Source: Paraburkholderia rhynchosiae (GTDB lineage Bacteria; Pseudomonadota; Gammaproteobacteria; Burkholderiales; Burkholderiaceae). From it: 64,000 nt of DNA. The notes beneath the pieces are model-generated. The model was given only the letters and a program-made list of their open reading frames with translations. It ran no database searches and was not told the DNA's origin. Positions 28,224-37,071 of the stretch are shown piece by piece; positions within the stretch are counted from its first letter, which is position 1, and every line of letters starts with the position of its first letter. A program made the translations under genes and the position numbers. The DNA lies in NCBI RefSeq assembly GCF_002879865.1, contig NZ_PNXY01000004.1, forward strand, positions 1 through 64,000, read 5' to 3'.

Positions 28224-29618
28224 TCAGGAATGGTATGCGCTCTCTCCATGCGAACTGACGTCGAGCCCTTCGCGTTCGCCATCCTGTTCGATACGCAGTC
28301 CGACCGTCATATCGACCAGCTTGAACGCGACGATCGATACCACCGCCGACCAGACCAGCGACGTGCCCACGCCCCAGCACTGCGCGACCATCTGGGTCAG
28401 CATGTCGTAATCGCCAACCTTGTTGGCCACGTAATCGTAGACACCCGTGCCGCCCAACCGCGGCGACGTGAATACGCCCGTCAGCAATGCACCTACCACG
28501 CCGCCAAGGCAATGAACGCCGAATACGTCGAGCGAGTCGTCGACGCCGAGCAAGCGCTTCAAGCCGTTCACGCCCCAGTAGCAAACCACACCCGCAATCA
28601 GACCCATCGCGATCGCGCCCATCGGTCCGACATAGCCGCATGCAGGCGTAATGACAACGAGCCCTGCAATCGCGCCAGATATCGCGCCGAGCATGGACGG
28701 CTTTTTCTTCAAGACCCACTCGACGAGCGTCCACGACACAGTTGCGGCACACGTCGCAAGCAGCGTCGTGATGAATGCCAGCGTCGCCGCGCCGCTCGCT
28801 TCGAGGTTCGACCCGACGTTGAAACCGAACCAGCCCACCCACAGCAACGAACCGCCGACCATTGTCATCGTCAGATTATGCGGGGCCATCGTTTCACGAC
28901 CGAAGCCGGTACGCTTGCCGATCATCACCGCGCCGACCAGCGCCGCGATGCCCGCGTTGATGTGGACCACCGTGCCGCCCGCAAAATCGATCGCGCCCTT
29001 CTGGAACAGGAAGCCCGCGGTCGCTGTCGCCTTGTCGCCCGCAGCCGCGCTCGTGTACGCGTCGGGGCCAGGCCAGTACCAGACCATATGCGCGATCGGC
29101 AGATACGAGAACGTGAACCACAGCACCATGAAGAGCAGCACCGCGGAAAATTTGGCGCGCTCGGCAATGCCGCCGATGATCAGCGCCGGCGTGATCGCCG
29201 CGAAGGTCAACTGGAACGACACATAGATGAACTCGGGAATCACGACGCCCTTGCTGAACGTCGACGCCGTCGAGTCCGGCGTGATGCCGGCAAGAAACGC
29301 CTTGCTCAAGCCGCCGAAGAAGGCGTTGCCCTCGGTGAAGGCGATACTGTAGCCATACACGGCCCACAACACGCCGAGCAGACAGAACACCACCAGCGTC
29401 TGCATCAGCACGGACAACATGTTCTTGGCGCGCACCATGCCGCCGTAAAACAGCCCGAGCCCAGGCGCGGCCATCATCACGACGAGCAGTGTGGCCACGA
29501 TCATCCACGCGGTATCGCCCTTGTTCGGCACGGGCGCCGTGGCGGCGTTCTGCGCGTATGCCGGCGCGGCTAGCGCCAGCATCATGAGTAACGCAAAAAC
29601 TTTGTTCAGTCTTTTCAT
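28224..29618 (-). CDS. amtB: ammonium transporter Amt
   Basis: The ATG at 29618 gives 464 residues with a cleavable signal peptide (ending near AYAQ, residue 23) and eleven membrane helices, as in AmtB. The twin pore histidines appear in GGTVVHINAG and FGVHCLGG. The protein conducts ammonium or methylammonium under nitrogen limitation. The usual partner gene glnK is not adjacent. Instead the GlxD gene lies 255 bases upstream on the same strand, linking it to the nitrogen-related cluster. The C-terminal tail, where GlnK binds, is present. Confidence 0.92.
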   Translation of the reverse strand: MKRLNKVFALLMMLALAAPAYAQNAATAPVPNKGDTAWMIVATLLVVMMAAPGLGLFYGGMVRAKNMLSVLMQTLVVFCLLGVLWAVYGYSIAFTEGNAFFGGLSKAFLAGITPDSTASTFSKGVVIPEFIYVSFQLTFAAITPALIIGGIAERAKFSAVLLFMVLWFTFSYLPIAHMVWYWPGPDAYTSAAAGDKATATAGFLFQKGAIDFAGGTVVHINAGIAALVGAVMIGKRTGFGRETMAPHNLTMTMVGGSLLWVGWFGFNVGSNLEASGAATLAFITTLLATCAATVSWTLVEWVLKKKPSMLGAISGAIAGLVVITPACGYVGPMGAIAMGLIAGVVCYWGVNGLKRLLGVDDSLDVFGVHCLGGVVGALLTGVFTSPRLGGTGVYDYVANKVGDYDMLTQMVAQCWGVGTSLVWSAVVSIVAFKLVDMTVGLRIEQDGEREGLDVSSHGESAYHS

Positions 29619-29727
29619 TGCGCGATCCTGTAGAAACGTCGAAGCACCCCTGCGCGCAATGCACAATGCGTAAGGAAGCGATGACTGTAGTGTGTGGTGG
29701 TAGAACACAATGCAACGGCGACTGCTA

Positions 29728-29745
29728 CGCCGGTTTTAACCGGCG
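29728..29745. repeat. perfect inverted repeat between glxD and amt
   Basis: CGCCGGTT and AACCGGCG form an 8-bp perfect palindrome with a TT centre, 129 bases after the glxD stop and about 110 before the amt start. There is no T-tract on either strand. It may be an operator or part of a weak terminator. Confidence 0.5.
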
Positions 29746-29873
29746 GTGATGCGTGAATGCCGCGGCACAGTCCTCCGTTAGCGCCGTGTGCAATGCATTG
29801 ACTGCTGCGATCGCTTCGACGCCCCGTGTCGCTCGCATAGCGAGCCCATACCGGGCGTCGAATCGATCGTCGC

Positions 29874-31259
29874 TCAGTACCACTGCCCCGGAATCCATGA
29901 CGTACCGGCGAGCGGAATACGCGCCATGGCAGCGGCTTCCACGGTCAACGCGACAAGGTCCTCCGGCTCCAGGTGATGCACGTTCTGTTTGCCGCAGGCA
30001 CGGGCGATCGTCGTCAGTTCCATGTTCAGCGTCTTAAGGTAGTTGCGTACGCGGCGCGAACCCTCTTCCGCCTGCACGCGCTGTTCGAGCACGGCGTCCT
30101 GCGTCGTTACGCCGACCGGGCACTTGCCGGTGTGGCAGTGATGACAAAAGCCGGGCGACGTGCCGAGCGCGGAATAATCCGCCGTCGCGGAATGCAGCGC
30201 GCCGTTCTGGAAATACGTGTCGCTATTGCAGCCGAGCGCCATCAGCATGCCCTGCCCGATCGCAACCGCGTCGGCGCCCATGGCGAGCGCCTTCGCCACA
30301 TCCGCGCCGGAGCGAATGCCGCCCGACACGATCAGTTGCACGGTGCCCTTCATGTTCAGGTCCTCGAGCGCGTCCACCGCCTGACGAACCGCCGCCAGCG
30401 TGGGAATGCCGACGTTCTCGATGAAACAGGTCTGGGTAGCTGCGGTGCCGCCCTGCATGCCGTCGATCACCACGACATCGGCGCCCGCATGCACGGCCAG
30501 CTTGACGTCATTGAACGTGCGCGTCGCGCCGACTTTCACGTAGATCGGTTTTTCCGAATCGGTGATTTCGCGCAGTTCCTGAATCTTGATCGCCAGATCG
30601 TCGGGGCCGGTCCAGTCCGGATGGCGGCTCGCCGAGCGCTGGTCGACACCGGCGGGCAGCGTGCGCATAGAGGCCACGCGCGGGTTCACCTTCTGCCCGA
30701 GCAGCATGCCGCCGCCCCCCGGCTTCGCGCCTTGTCCGATCACGACTTCGATCGCATCGGCACGGCGCACGTCGTCGGGGTTCCAGCCGTAACGCGATGG
30801 CAGGCACTGATACACCAGTGTCTTCGACGAGCGGCGTTCTTCCTGCGTCATGCCGCCGTCGCCGGTGGTGGTGGACGTGCCCATCGCGGTGGCCGCCTGG
30901 CCGAGCGCTTCCTTCACGTTCGCCGACAGCGCGCCGAAGCTCATGCCCGCAATCGTGATCGGAATATCGAGTACGACGGGCTTCTTCGCGAAGCGCGTGC
31001 CGAGCACCGTTTGTGTCGTGCACTTCTCGCGATACCCTTCGAGCGGGTAACGCGACAGCGAGGCACCGAGAAACAGCAGATCGTCGAAGTGCGGCACGCG
31101 GCGCTTCGCGCCGAGACCGCGAATTTCATAGAGACCGCGCTGCGCGGCGGTGTGAATGTAGTCGATCGTCTTGCGGTCGTAGCCTTGCGACTCTTCCTGC
31201 TGCAAGCGGGCGAAATGGATGGGTTTGGCTTCCATGGGGACGTTCTCGATGAAGTTCAA
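29874..31259 (-). CDS. glxD: GlxD / glutamate synthase large-subunit-like FMN protein (MgsC-type)
   Basis: The 461-residue protein corresponds to the FMN and 3Fe-4S domain of glutamate synthase. Visible are the FMN-barrel segments GGTAATQ and VSGGIRSGADVAKALAMGADAV and the cysteine cluster FCHHCHTGKCPVG. With GlxB and GlxC it forms a three-gene version of the synthase large subunit. Homologous MgsABC make N-methylglutamate from methylamine in methylotrophs. It starts at TTG 31259, overlapping the glxC stop; an ATG at 31235 is an alternative. Exact substrate is unproven. Confidence 0.85.
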   Translation of the reverse strand: MNFIENVPMEAKPIHFARLQQEESQGYDRKTIDYIHTAAQRGLYEIRGLGAKRRVPHFDDLLFLGASLSRYPLEGYREKCTTQTVLGTRFAKKPVVLDIPITIAGMSFGALSANVKEALGQAATAMGTSTTTGDGGMTQEERRSSKTLVYQCLPSRYGWNPDDVRRADAIEVVIGQGAKPGGGGMLLGQKVNPRVASMRTLPAGVDQRSASRHPDWTGPDDLAIKIQELREITDSEKPIYVKVGATRTFNDVKLAVHAGADVVVIDGMQGGTAATQTCFIENVGIPTLAAVRQAVDALEDLNMKGTVQLIVSGGIRSGADVAKALAMGADAVAIGQGMLMALGCNSDTYFQNGALHSATADYSALGTSPGFCHHCHTGKCPVGVTTQDAVLEQRVQAEEGSRRVRNYLKTLNMELTTIARACGKQNVHHLEPEDLVALTVEAAAMARIPLAGTSWIPGQWY

Positions 31260-31945
31260 TATTCCTGGTCCGCGTCAGCGTTCCAGTGATAGAGCGTGCG
31301 GGCCGACGCGATGCGTTTGAACGAGCGCGGGTCGTGATCGAGACCCGCGGCGCCGAGCAGTGCGCCGACGGCGGCCACGTCCGCGTCGGTCATCGGCTCG
31401 TACTGCGCATCCGCGCCGAGTGACTTCACCTCGCCGCGAACATACAGCACGGCTTCATACAGCGAATCGCCCAATGCGTCGCCTGCATCGCCGCAGATCA
31501 CCATGCGGCCAGCTTGCGCCATGAACGCCGAAAAGCTGCCCACCGAGCCGCCCACCACGATGTCGCCGCCCTTGAGCGAAATCCCGCAACGCAAGCCAGC
31601 ATCGCCGTCGATCACGAGCAGCCCGCCGTGTGCGGATGCCCCTGCGCCGTTCGATGCAAAGCCCTTCACGTGGACCTTGCCGCTCATCATGTTTTCCGCG
31701 ACGCCGGTGCCGGCGCTGCCTTCCACGACGATCGTCGCGAGCTGGTTCATGCCGCCCACGTAGTAACCGGCGTGTCCTTGCACCGTTACCGCGACGTGCG
31801 CGTTCACGCCCACCGCGATGTTGTGCGCGCCGTTCGGCGACGTGACATCCACCTTCACGCCTTCGAGCGCTTCTTTCGCGCCATGCAGATACTGGTTCAG
31901 TTCGCGAACCGACGACCCGTCAAGGTCAAAGTTCATGCTTTCCAT
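31256..31945 (-). CDS. glxC: GlxC / glutamate synthase gltB domain-3-like protein (MgsB-type)
   Basis: The ATG at 31945 follows GAGGAG and gives 229 residues built of a right-handed beta helix with repeated Gly-x-Gly turns, as in the C-terminal GXGXG domain of glutamate synthase. This domain has a structural role in the ammonia tunnel between amidotransferase and synthase sites. It overlaps the glxB end by 13 bases and the glxD start by 4. Family is well supported by context and pattern. Confidence 0.85.
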   Translation of the reverse strand: MESMNFDLDGSSVRELNQYLHGAKEALEGVKVDVTSPNGAHNIAVGVNAHVAVTVQGHAGYYVGGMNQLATIVVEGSAGTGVAENMMSGKVHVKGFASNGAGASAHGGLLVIDGDAGLRCGISLKGGDIVVGGSVGSFSAFMAQAGRMVICGDAGDALGDSLYEAVLYVRGEVKSLGADAQYEPMTDADVAAVGALLGAAGLDHDPRSFKRIASARTLYHWNADADQEY

Positions 31946-32841
31946 ACATACATCTCCTCGGGTGCGGATTCGAATACCCTGGCGTTCTTGATGTCCGGCA
32001 AGTGCGCGAGCGAACGGAACTCGGAAGCGATCGCCACGTAGTCGTCGTTTTCCGCGACCACTGCGGGTTTGCACGCGAACGGATCGCGAATCAGCGCGAG
32101 TTCGGTCGAGGTACCCATCAGGAACGTGTAGAAGCCGTCGAGTTCTTCAAAGCCCTTCTGCAATGCGACTGGCAGTTCATCGCCTTCACGCAGCCGCCAT
32201 TCGAGAAAGCGACACGCGGCTTCCGTATCGTTGTCCGTCTGGAAGCGGATGCCTTGCGGTTCCAGCTTGCGGCGCACTCCATGCGCATTCGAGAGCGAGC
32301 CGTTATGCACGAGGCAAAAGTCTTCGCCGGCCGTGAACGGATGGGCTCGATCCGGCGTGACCGCCGATTCGGTCGCCATTCGCGTATGACCGACGAGATG
32401 CGAGCCGGTGAGCTTCGAGAAGTCGTAACGTTGCGCGACCTCGGCAGGCGAGCCGATGTCCTTGTACAGATCGATCGAGCGTCCGGTGGACAGCAAAAAC
32501 AGCTTCGGAAAACGCTCGTTGAGCCATGCCTTCACTGCTTCGACATGGCCGTTCACGGTCAGCACCGCATGATTGCCCTTCGACTCGGCGCGTGCATCCA
32601 CGTCGATCGCGCTGTGGAGCGCATCGAGCAACGCGTTCCAGTCGAAGTCGTGGCCGGCTTCGGTAAAGCCCGCATACAAGCTCAGCTTGCGCTGGCTGTC
32701 GCCCACCACGTTGCCGAACACCGCGAGTCCGGCCGAATCCGGTCCGCGCTCGGTCATGCCGATCAGCATCGGCACCATCAACTGACCGAGCTGCGCGCGC
32801 AATGCCGGCGTCTTGACCAGCAGGCCTACGATTCCACACAT
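31933..32841 (-). CDS. glxB: GlxB / class II glutamine amidotransferase (MgsA-type)
   Basis: The ATG at 32841 was chosen because it gives MCGIVGLL, placing the catalytic Cys at position 2 as needed for class II amidotransferases; the open frame upstream is spurious. The 302 residues include the family loops GHTRMATES and VHNGSLSNAH. It would release ammonia or transfer the amide from glutamine to the GlxD site. It lies 11 bases after glnT, and its stop lies inside glxC. Confidence 0.88.
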   Translation of the reverse strand: MCGIVGLLVKTPALRAQLGQLMVPMLIGMTERGPDSAGLAVFGNVVGDSQRKLSLYAGFTEAGHDFDWNALLDALHSAIDVDARAESKGNHAVLTVNGHVEAVKAWLNERFPKLFLLSTGRSIDLYKDIGSPAEVAQRYDFSKLTGSHLVGHTRMATESAVTPDRAHPFTAGEDFCLVHNGSLSNAHGVRRKLEPQGIRFQTDNDTEAACRFLEWRLREGDELPVALQKGFEELDGFYTFLMGTSTELALIRDPFACKPAVVAENDDYVAIASEFRSLAHLPDIKNARVFESAPEEMYVWKA

Positions 32842-32852
32842 AGTCGTACCCC

Positions 32853-34241
32853 TTAGAAGAATTCCAGATAACTTTTCATTTCCCAGTCCGAGACATGGCG
32901 CATGTACTCGAGCCATTCCATCCGTTTGAGCTTGATGAATTCGTCGGCGACAGGTCCGAGCGCATCGCAGATCACGCGATCGCTTTCGAGCGCGTCGAGC
33001 GCCTGTTCGAGGTTTTGCGGCAGGATGCCGATCTGATGCTCGCGCAACTTCTCGGGCGACCACTCATAGAGGTTTTCATTAGCCGGCGCCCCCGGCGACA
33101 ATTCGCGGTCGACGCCGTCGAGTCCGGCCGCAATCACGGCCGCTGTCGCGAGGTACGGATTGCACGCGCCATCGGGCAGACGCAGTTCGATGCGCTCGCC
33201 GGGCATGCGCACCATCGTCGAGCGGTTGTTGTCGCCATAGCTGATGTAGGCCGGTGCCCATGTCGCGCCCGTCAGCGAGCGGCCAACCACGAGGCGCTTG
33301 TACGAGTTGACGGTCGGGTTGCATAGCGCCGCGAGTGCCGGCGCATGCGCGAGCAGTCCCGCCGTGAACTGATAGCCGAGCGTGGATAGCCCCATGCCGA
33401 GTTTGTCGCTTCTGTCCGAGAACAGATTGCGTTCGCCGTCGCCAATCGACATGTGCATATGCATGCCGTTGCCCGGACGGTTCGCGAAGGGTTTCGGCAT
33501 GAACGAGCAGATCATGCCCAGTTCATTTGCGATCTCGGAGGCGGCCATCTTGAAGAACACATAGTGATCGCAAGAAGTCAGGCAATCGGTATACGTGTAG
33601 TTGATTTCGAACTGACCGTTCGCGTCTTCGTGATCGATCTGATAGACGTCGATGCCGACCGAGCGCATCGATTCGGTGAGCTTTTCCAGGAAGACCCGCG
33701 TGCGCGACAGCCCCTTGTAGTCGTAACACGGCTTCGCGAGCGTATCGCTCGGATCGCACGGTTCGATTGCGCCCGTCACCGAGCGCTTGAGGAGCGAGAA
33801 CTCCGGCTCCAGTCCGGTGAACAGCGTCCAGCCGCGCTGCGTCATGCGCGCGACCTGCTTCTTCAGCGTGACGCGCGAATCGAAAGCCCACGCTTGTCCG
33901 TCGACATGACCGTCGCAGACAATGCGCGCGAGACCGTCCTGCCACGGCACCGGCGTAAGCGTCGACAGATCGCCCACCGCCATGTAGTCAGGACCGTTCG
34001 GCTCGATACCCACGCCCCAGATCGCAAAACCCGCAAAGCCGGCGCCTGCTTTCAGCACGCCCTTGAGATGCGCGACCGGCACCGACTTGGCCTTCGCCAC
34101 CCCGTGAATATCGACGAATTGGGCTAGCACGTACTTCACGCCGCGTTGCGTGAGATAGTCCTGGGCCTCTTCAGCCGAGCCAAAGCGGGGCACGCTACCC
34201 AACTCATTGACCGGCAGCTTGCTCGCATCGTTCAGGTTCAT
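32853..34241 (-). CDS. glnT: type III glutamine synthetase / gamma-glutamylmethylamide synthetase
   Basis: The ATG at 34241 has an AAGGAG site and gives 462 residues of the glutamine synthetase fold. Motifs include GNGMHMHMS (metal and ammonia site), [13 protein letters not shown] (nucleotide region) and [14 protein letters not shown]. In this subfamily members act as GlnT or as GmaS, which joins methylamine to glutamate. Its operon with GlxBCD-type genes favours amine metabolism, but ordinary glutamine synthesis is possible. A sigma-54-like promoter sits about 100 bases upstream. Confidence 0.88.
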   Translation of the reverse strand: MNLNDASKLPVNELGSVPRFGSAEEAQDYLTQRGVKYVLAQFVDIHGVAKAKSVPVAHLKGVLKAGAGFAGFAIWGVGIEPNGPDYMAVGDLSTLTPVPWQDGLARIVCDGHVDGQAWAFDSRVTLKKQVARMTQRGWTLFTGLEPEFSLLKRSVTGAIEPCDPSDTLAKPCYDYKGLSRTRVFLEKLTESMRSVGIDVYQIDHEDANGQFEINYTYTDCLTSCDHYVFFKMAASEIANELGMICSFMPKPFANRPGNGMHMHMSIGDGERNLFSDRSDKLGMGLSTLGYQFTAGLLAHAPALAALCNPTVNSYKRLVVGRSLTGATWAPAYISYGDNNRSTMVRMPGERIELRLPDGACNPYLATAAVIAAGLDGVDRELSPGAPANENLYEWSPEKLREHQIGILPQNLEQALDALESDRVICDALGPVADEFIKLKRMEWLEYMRHVSDWEMKSYLEFF

Positions 34242-34343
34242 CGTCACTCCTTGCACCACCATCGCTGGCTGATTGAAGAGCCGTGCCCCATTGCACGACC
34301 CCACTGCGAGCCTGTTCGCAGCATCGATACAGATTTATTAACA

Positions 34344-34359
34344 TGCAACAATAGTTCCT
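34344..34359 (-). promoter_or_regulatory. sigma-54-like promoter of the glnT-glxBCD operon
   Basis: Read on the minus strand the site is AGGAAC-TATTG-TTGCA, against the consensus TGGCAC-N5-TTGCA. The GG-N10-GC spacing is exact, the -12 box is perfect and the -24 box matches 4 of 6. It would start transcription about 90 bases before glnT. Nitrogen genes are classical sigma-54 targets, which fits. No NtrC site was recognised. Confidence 0.5.
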
Positions 34360-34430
34360 GCAGTGAAACTCCCAGGACGCAATACGGCCCTTCGATCTGC
34401 TACCCTCTCGCCTTTCAACGAGGTTCAACC

Positions 34431-35033
34431 ATGCAAAACGGCGAAGACAGTAAAAACTCGCTCGAACGCTATCTGGGCGCAACGATCCGTGAACTTCGCC
34501 AGCGCCACGGACTCACGATTGCCCAGGTATCCGAGCAGGCCGGGATCAGCCGCGGCATGCTCTCGAAGATCGAGAACGCCCAGACTTCGACCGGACTCGA
34601 CGTGCTCAACCGGATCGCCAATGCGCTGGGTGTGTCGATGTCCACGCTGTTCCGCCGTTTCGACGTGCCCGAAGGCGGCGCTCAGCTCGTGAAAAAAGGC
34701 GAAGGCATGGAGGTGGTCCGTAAAGGCACGAAACGCGGCCACACCTATCACCTGCTCGCCTACGACCAGGGCCCCAAAAAACTGTTCGAGCCGTTCCTGA
34801 TCACGATGGACGATGAATCGGAAATCTTCCCCGTCTTCGAACATCAGGGCACCGAATTCATCCACATGCTCAAGGGCGTCATCGAGTACCGGCACGGCCA
34901 GCAAACCTACATCCTGCATCCCGGCGACACCATCACCTTTCAGGCCGACGTACCTCACGGCCCCGAGCGATTGATCAAAACGCCGATTCAGTTCCTGTCC
35001 ATCTTCGTGTACGGCCAGGGTGACCGGGACTGA
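34431..35033 (+). CDS. XRE-family regulator with cupin domain
   Basis: The ATG at 34431 gives 200 residues: a helix-turn-helix (about 12-66, ISRGMLSKIENAQTS) and a C-terminal cupin barrel (about 110-195, HQGTEFIHMLKG and HPGDTITFQADVPHGPE). Such proteins (PuuR-type) sense small nitrogen compounds. It is divergent from glnT across 189 bases and is the likely regulator of the glnT-glx operon. A GAGG motif precedes the start. Confidence 0.85.
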   Translation: MQNGEDSKNSLERYLGATIRELRQRHGLTIAQVSEQAGISRGMLSKIENAQTSTGLDVLNRIANALGVSMSTLFRRFDVPEGGAQLVKKGEGMEVVRKGTKRGHTYHLLAYDQGPKKLFEPFLITMDDESEIFPVFEHQGTEFIHMLKGVIEYRHGQQTYILHPGDTITFQADVPHGPERLIKTPIQFLSIFVYGQGDRD

Positions 35034-35475
35034 CGCACCGTCATTCGCTCACCGGCAATCCTTACGCAACGTTCATGCCATGATTACCACTGGGAACATA
35101 AGATTCATGCCGATAAACATTCCCGGCGAACATCTACCGCAAGCGCATGGGTTCCAGGAGAGCGTCACCGCGTCAAAGCAATGCGTTTTATCGACCGCTG
35201 CGGTGCCTTGCTGCACAGGAACGGCACCTTGGGTGTTACGGGCCTGCCCGTTTCTGGCCGGGGCGTACAGGAGGGGAATCTCTCGATATTCGCGGTCACA
35301 ACGCTATGGAAGGCCGCAAGCCGGCACGCTAATTTCGCCACGATTGGAAGGCCGCCGTATTGTTTACGCATCGCTCGCGGATGCGCCGGTCGGCGCATAT
35401 CCCTGATAATCTGACTGTCCTGGCCAAGCAGCGCGCAAGCCTTTGCGCGCCGCATCGCCGTCAATCGAACTGCCG
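35034..35475. other. intergenic region with one strong inverted repeat
   Basis: About 440 bases contain no supported gene. A perfect palindrome lies at 35381-35398. The only other point of note is a purine-rich GGAGGGG-like stretch near 35270 not followed by a convincing frame. Confidence 0.35.
35381..35398. repeat. inverted repeat ATGCGCCG-GT-CGGCGCAT
   Basis: The two 8-bp arms are perfect complements with a 2-base centre. It lies 78 bases before the UbiB-like gene and 348 after the XRE gene. No T-tract follows, so an operator is as likely as a terminator. Confidence 0.55.
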
Positions 35476-37035
35476 ATGCCGCCACTGTTTCGCCGCTTAC
35501 TGCTGCTCTACCATGCACTGCGTTACGGCGCGCGCCTGATCTGGCTCGCCGCGCCATCCGATCACAAACTCCACTGGATGACCGAACTCGTCGGCCGCGT
35601 GCATGCGTCGCCGCGCGGCGCGCAAAGCCTTCACGCCCTGCTGCCGACGCTCGGCCCGCTCGCCGGCCGCTTCGCGCAGGCGCTGATCGAGCGTCCCGAA
35701 CTCGCGACCGCGACATTGCACGATGCAATCGACGCAGTCGATCATCTGGAAGCGCCGCTGCCGCCTCGCGAGTCCGAAGAAGCACTGGCGCGCGCATTCG
35801 GCCAGCCGCTCGCCATACTTTTCAGCGCCGTGGACCTGACACCCGTGCGCAGCGGTTTCGCGGAACAGACGCATTTCGCGCGGCTGCTCGCGCCCGTCAA
35901 CGGTCATCGCGAAGTGGCCATCAAACTGCTGCGGGCTGGTCAGTTGCAACAGATCGGCGACGAGCTTGCGCTATTACGCTGGGTCGCGCGCTGGCTGGAA
36001 AAGCTGTCGGGCGCGGCGCGCCGCCTGCGACTGCGGACGCTGGCTCAAAGCTTTACCGACGACATCCTGCGCCGCTTCGATCTGCGCGCCGAAGCCGCGA
36101 ACCTGAGCCAGACCGGTCATCATTTCGACGGCGACACGCGCATCGTCGTGCCCGATGTGATCTGGGACCTGTGCACCCGCGACACGCTGACAATGCAGCG
36201 CGTCAGCACACTGCCCGCGAGCGACCTGAGCGAACTCCACGCGCACCACATCAAGCTGGCGCCGCTCGCCGCGCATATCGTCGAAGTGATAACCGAGCAG
36301 GCGTTCGAGCACGGCTTCTTCCACGCCACGCTCGATGCACGCCGGGTTCGCGTGAGTATCGAGCCGGATTCGCTGGGACGTCTGGTGCTAGCGGAGTTTT
36401 CGATCATGTCGAGCCTCTCGACCGAGGAGCGCGAGTTCTTCGTGCACGGCGCGACCGCGCTCTTCGAGCAGGACTACAGCCGGCTCGCCGAAATGCATCG
36501 CGACGCGGGGCACGTGCCGCACGACACGCGAGCCGAATTGCTCGAAGCCGAGTTGCGCACGCGTGCCGAAGCGCATTTCGCCGCGGCTCCGGAAGACCGC
36601 TCGGCGGGTTCGCTGTTTCATCATCTGCTGCATGCGGTGCATCCGTTCGATGGCGTCGTGTCCGGCCGTCTCGCCACCGCTCAACGTTCGTTCCAGCAGG
36701 CCGAAATGCTGGCGCGCGCGCTGCATCCGGGCGTCGATACATGGAACATCGCGCGGCGCGTGCTGGCGGATATTGCCCGGCGCGACGTGGATCATCGCGG
36801 CTGGTTCAAGCGCATTTCACGCGAGCTGCCGCATCTCGCGCATATGCTGCCGCGCGTGCCGCAACTGGCGGTGCGCTATCTGCAGCACGAGCACGATCGC
36901 ACGCGCACGCAGCGGCAGAGCGCTCAATTGCTGGCCGACATCAGCCGCGAATACCGGCGCACACGCGCGCTGCTGTGGGCGTGCGCGTTGTGCGGCGGCA
37001 TCCTCGGCGCGGGTACGATGTTGCTGATGCGGTGA
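35476..37035 (+). CDS. UbiB/ABC1-family protein with degenerate kinase motifs
   Basis: The product from ATG 35476 has 519 residues and the length and layout of UbiB: kinase-like domain in the middle and a hydrophobic C-terminus with one or two membrane helices (about 500-518). A lysine is kept in VAIKLLR (about 150). The ExD region reads RRFDLRAEAAN (about 200), where the usual Glu is missing. The HADxHPGN motif reads HATLDARR (about 281), losing the metal-binding Asp and Asn. It is therefore probably a pseudokinase paralogue. TTG at 35443 is an alternative start. No ubiquinone genes are adjacent. Confidence 0.75.
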   Translation: MPPLFRRLLLLYHALRYGARLIWLAAPSDHKLHWMTELVGRVHASPRGAQSLHALLPTLGPLAGRFAQALIERPELATATLHDAIDAVDHLEAPLPPRESEEALARAFGQPLAILFSAVDLTPVRSGFAEQTHFARLLAPVNGHREVAIKLLRAGQLQQIGDELALLRWVARWLEKLSGAARRLRLRTLAQSFTDDILRRFDLRAEAANLSQTGHHFDGDTRIVVPDVIWDLCTRDTLTMQRVSTLPASDLSELHAHHIKLAPLAAHIVEVITEQAFEHGFFHATLDARRVRVSIEPDSLGRLVLAEFSIMSSLSTEEREFFVHGATALFEQDYSRLAEMHRDAGHVPHDTRAELLEAELRTRAEAHFAAAPEDRSAGSLFHHLLHAVHPFDGVVSGRLATAQRSFQQAEMLARALHPGVDTWNIARRVLADIARRDVDHRGWFKRISRELPHLAHMLPRVPQLAVRYLQHEHDRTRTQRQSAQLLADISREYRRTRALLWACALCGGILGAGTMLLMR

Positions 37036-37071
37036 GGCTCTTTTCCCGGCCACCCCGCCCAACGCGGCGAA

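Noticed and set aside
28113..29573. 486-codon frame antisense to the ammonium transporter
   Set aside because: Low-complexity charged translation; the opposite strand has a complete Amt with pore histidines.
29973..31289. 438-codon frame antisense to glxD
   Set aside because: Shadow of a well-supported glutamate-synthase-like gene with its Cys cluster.
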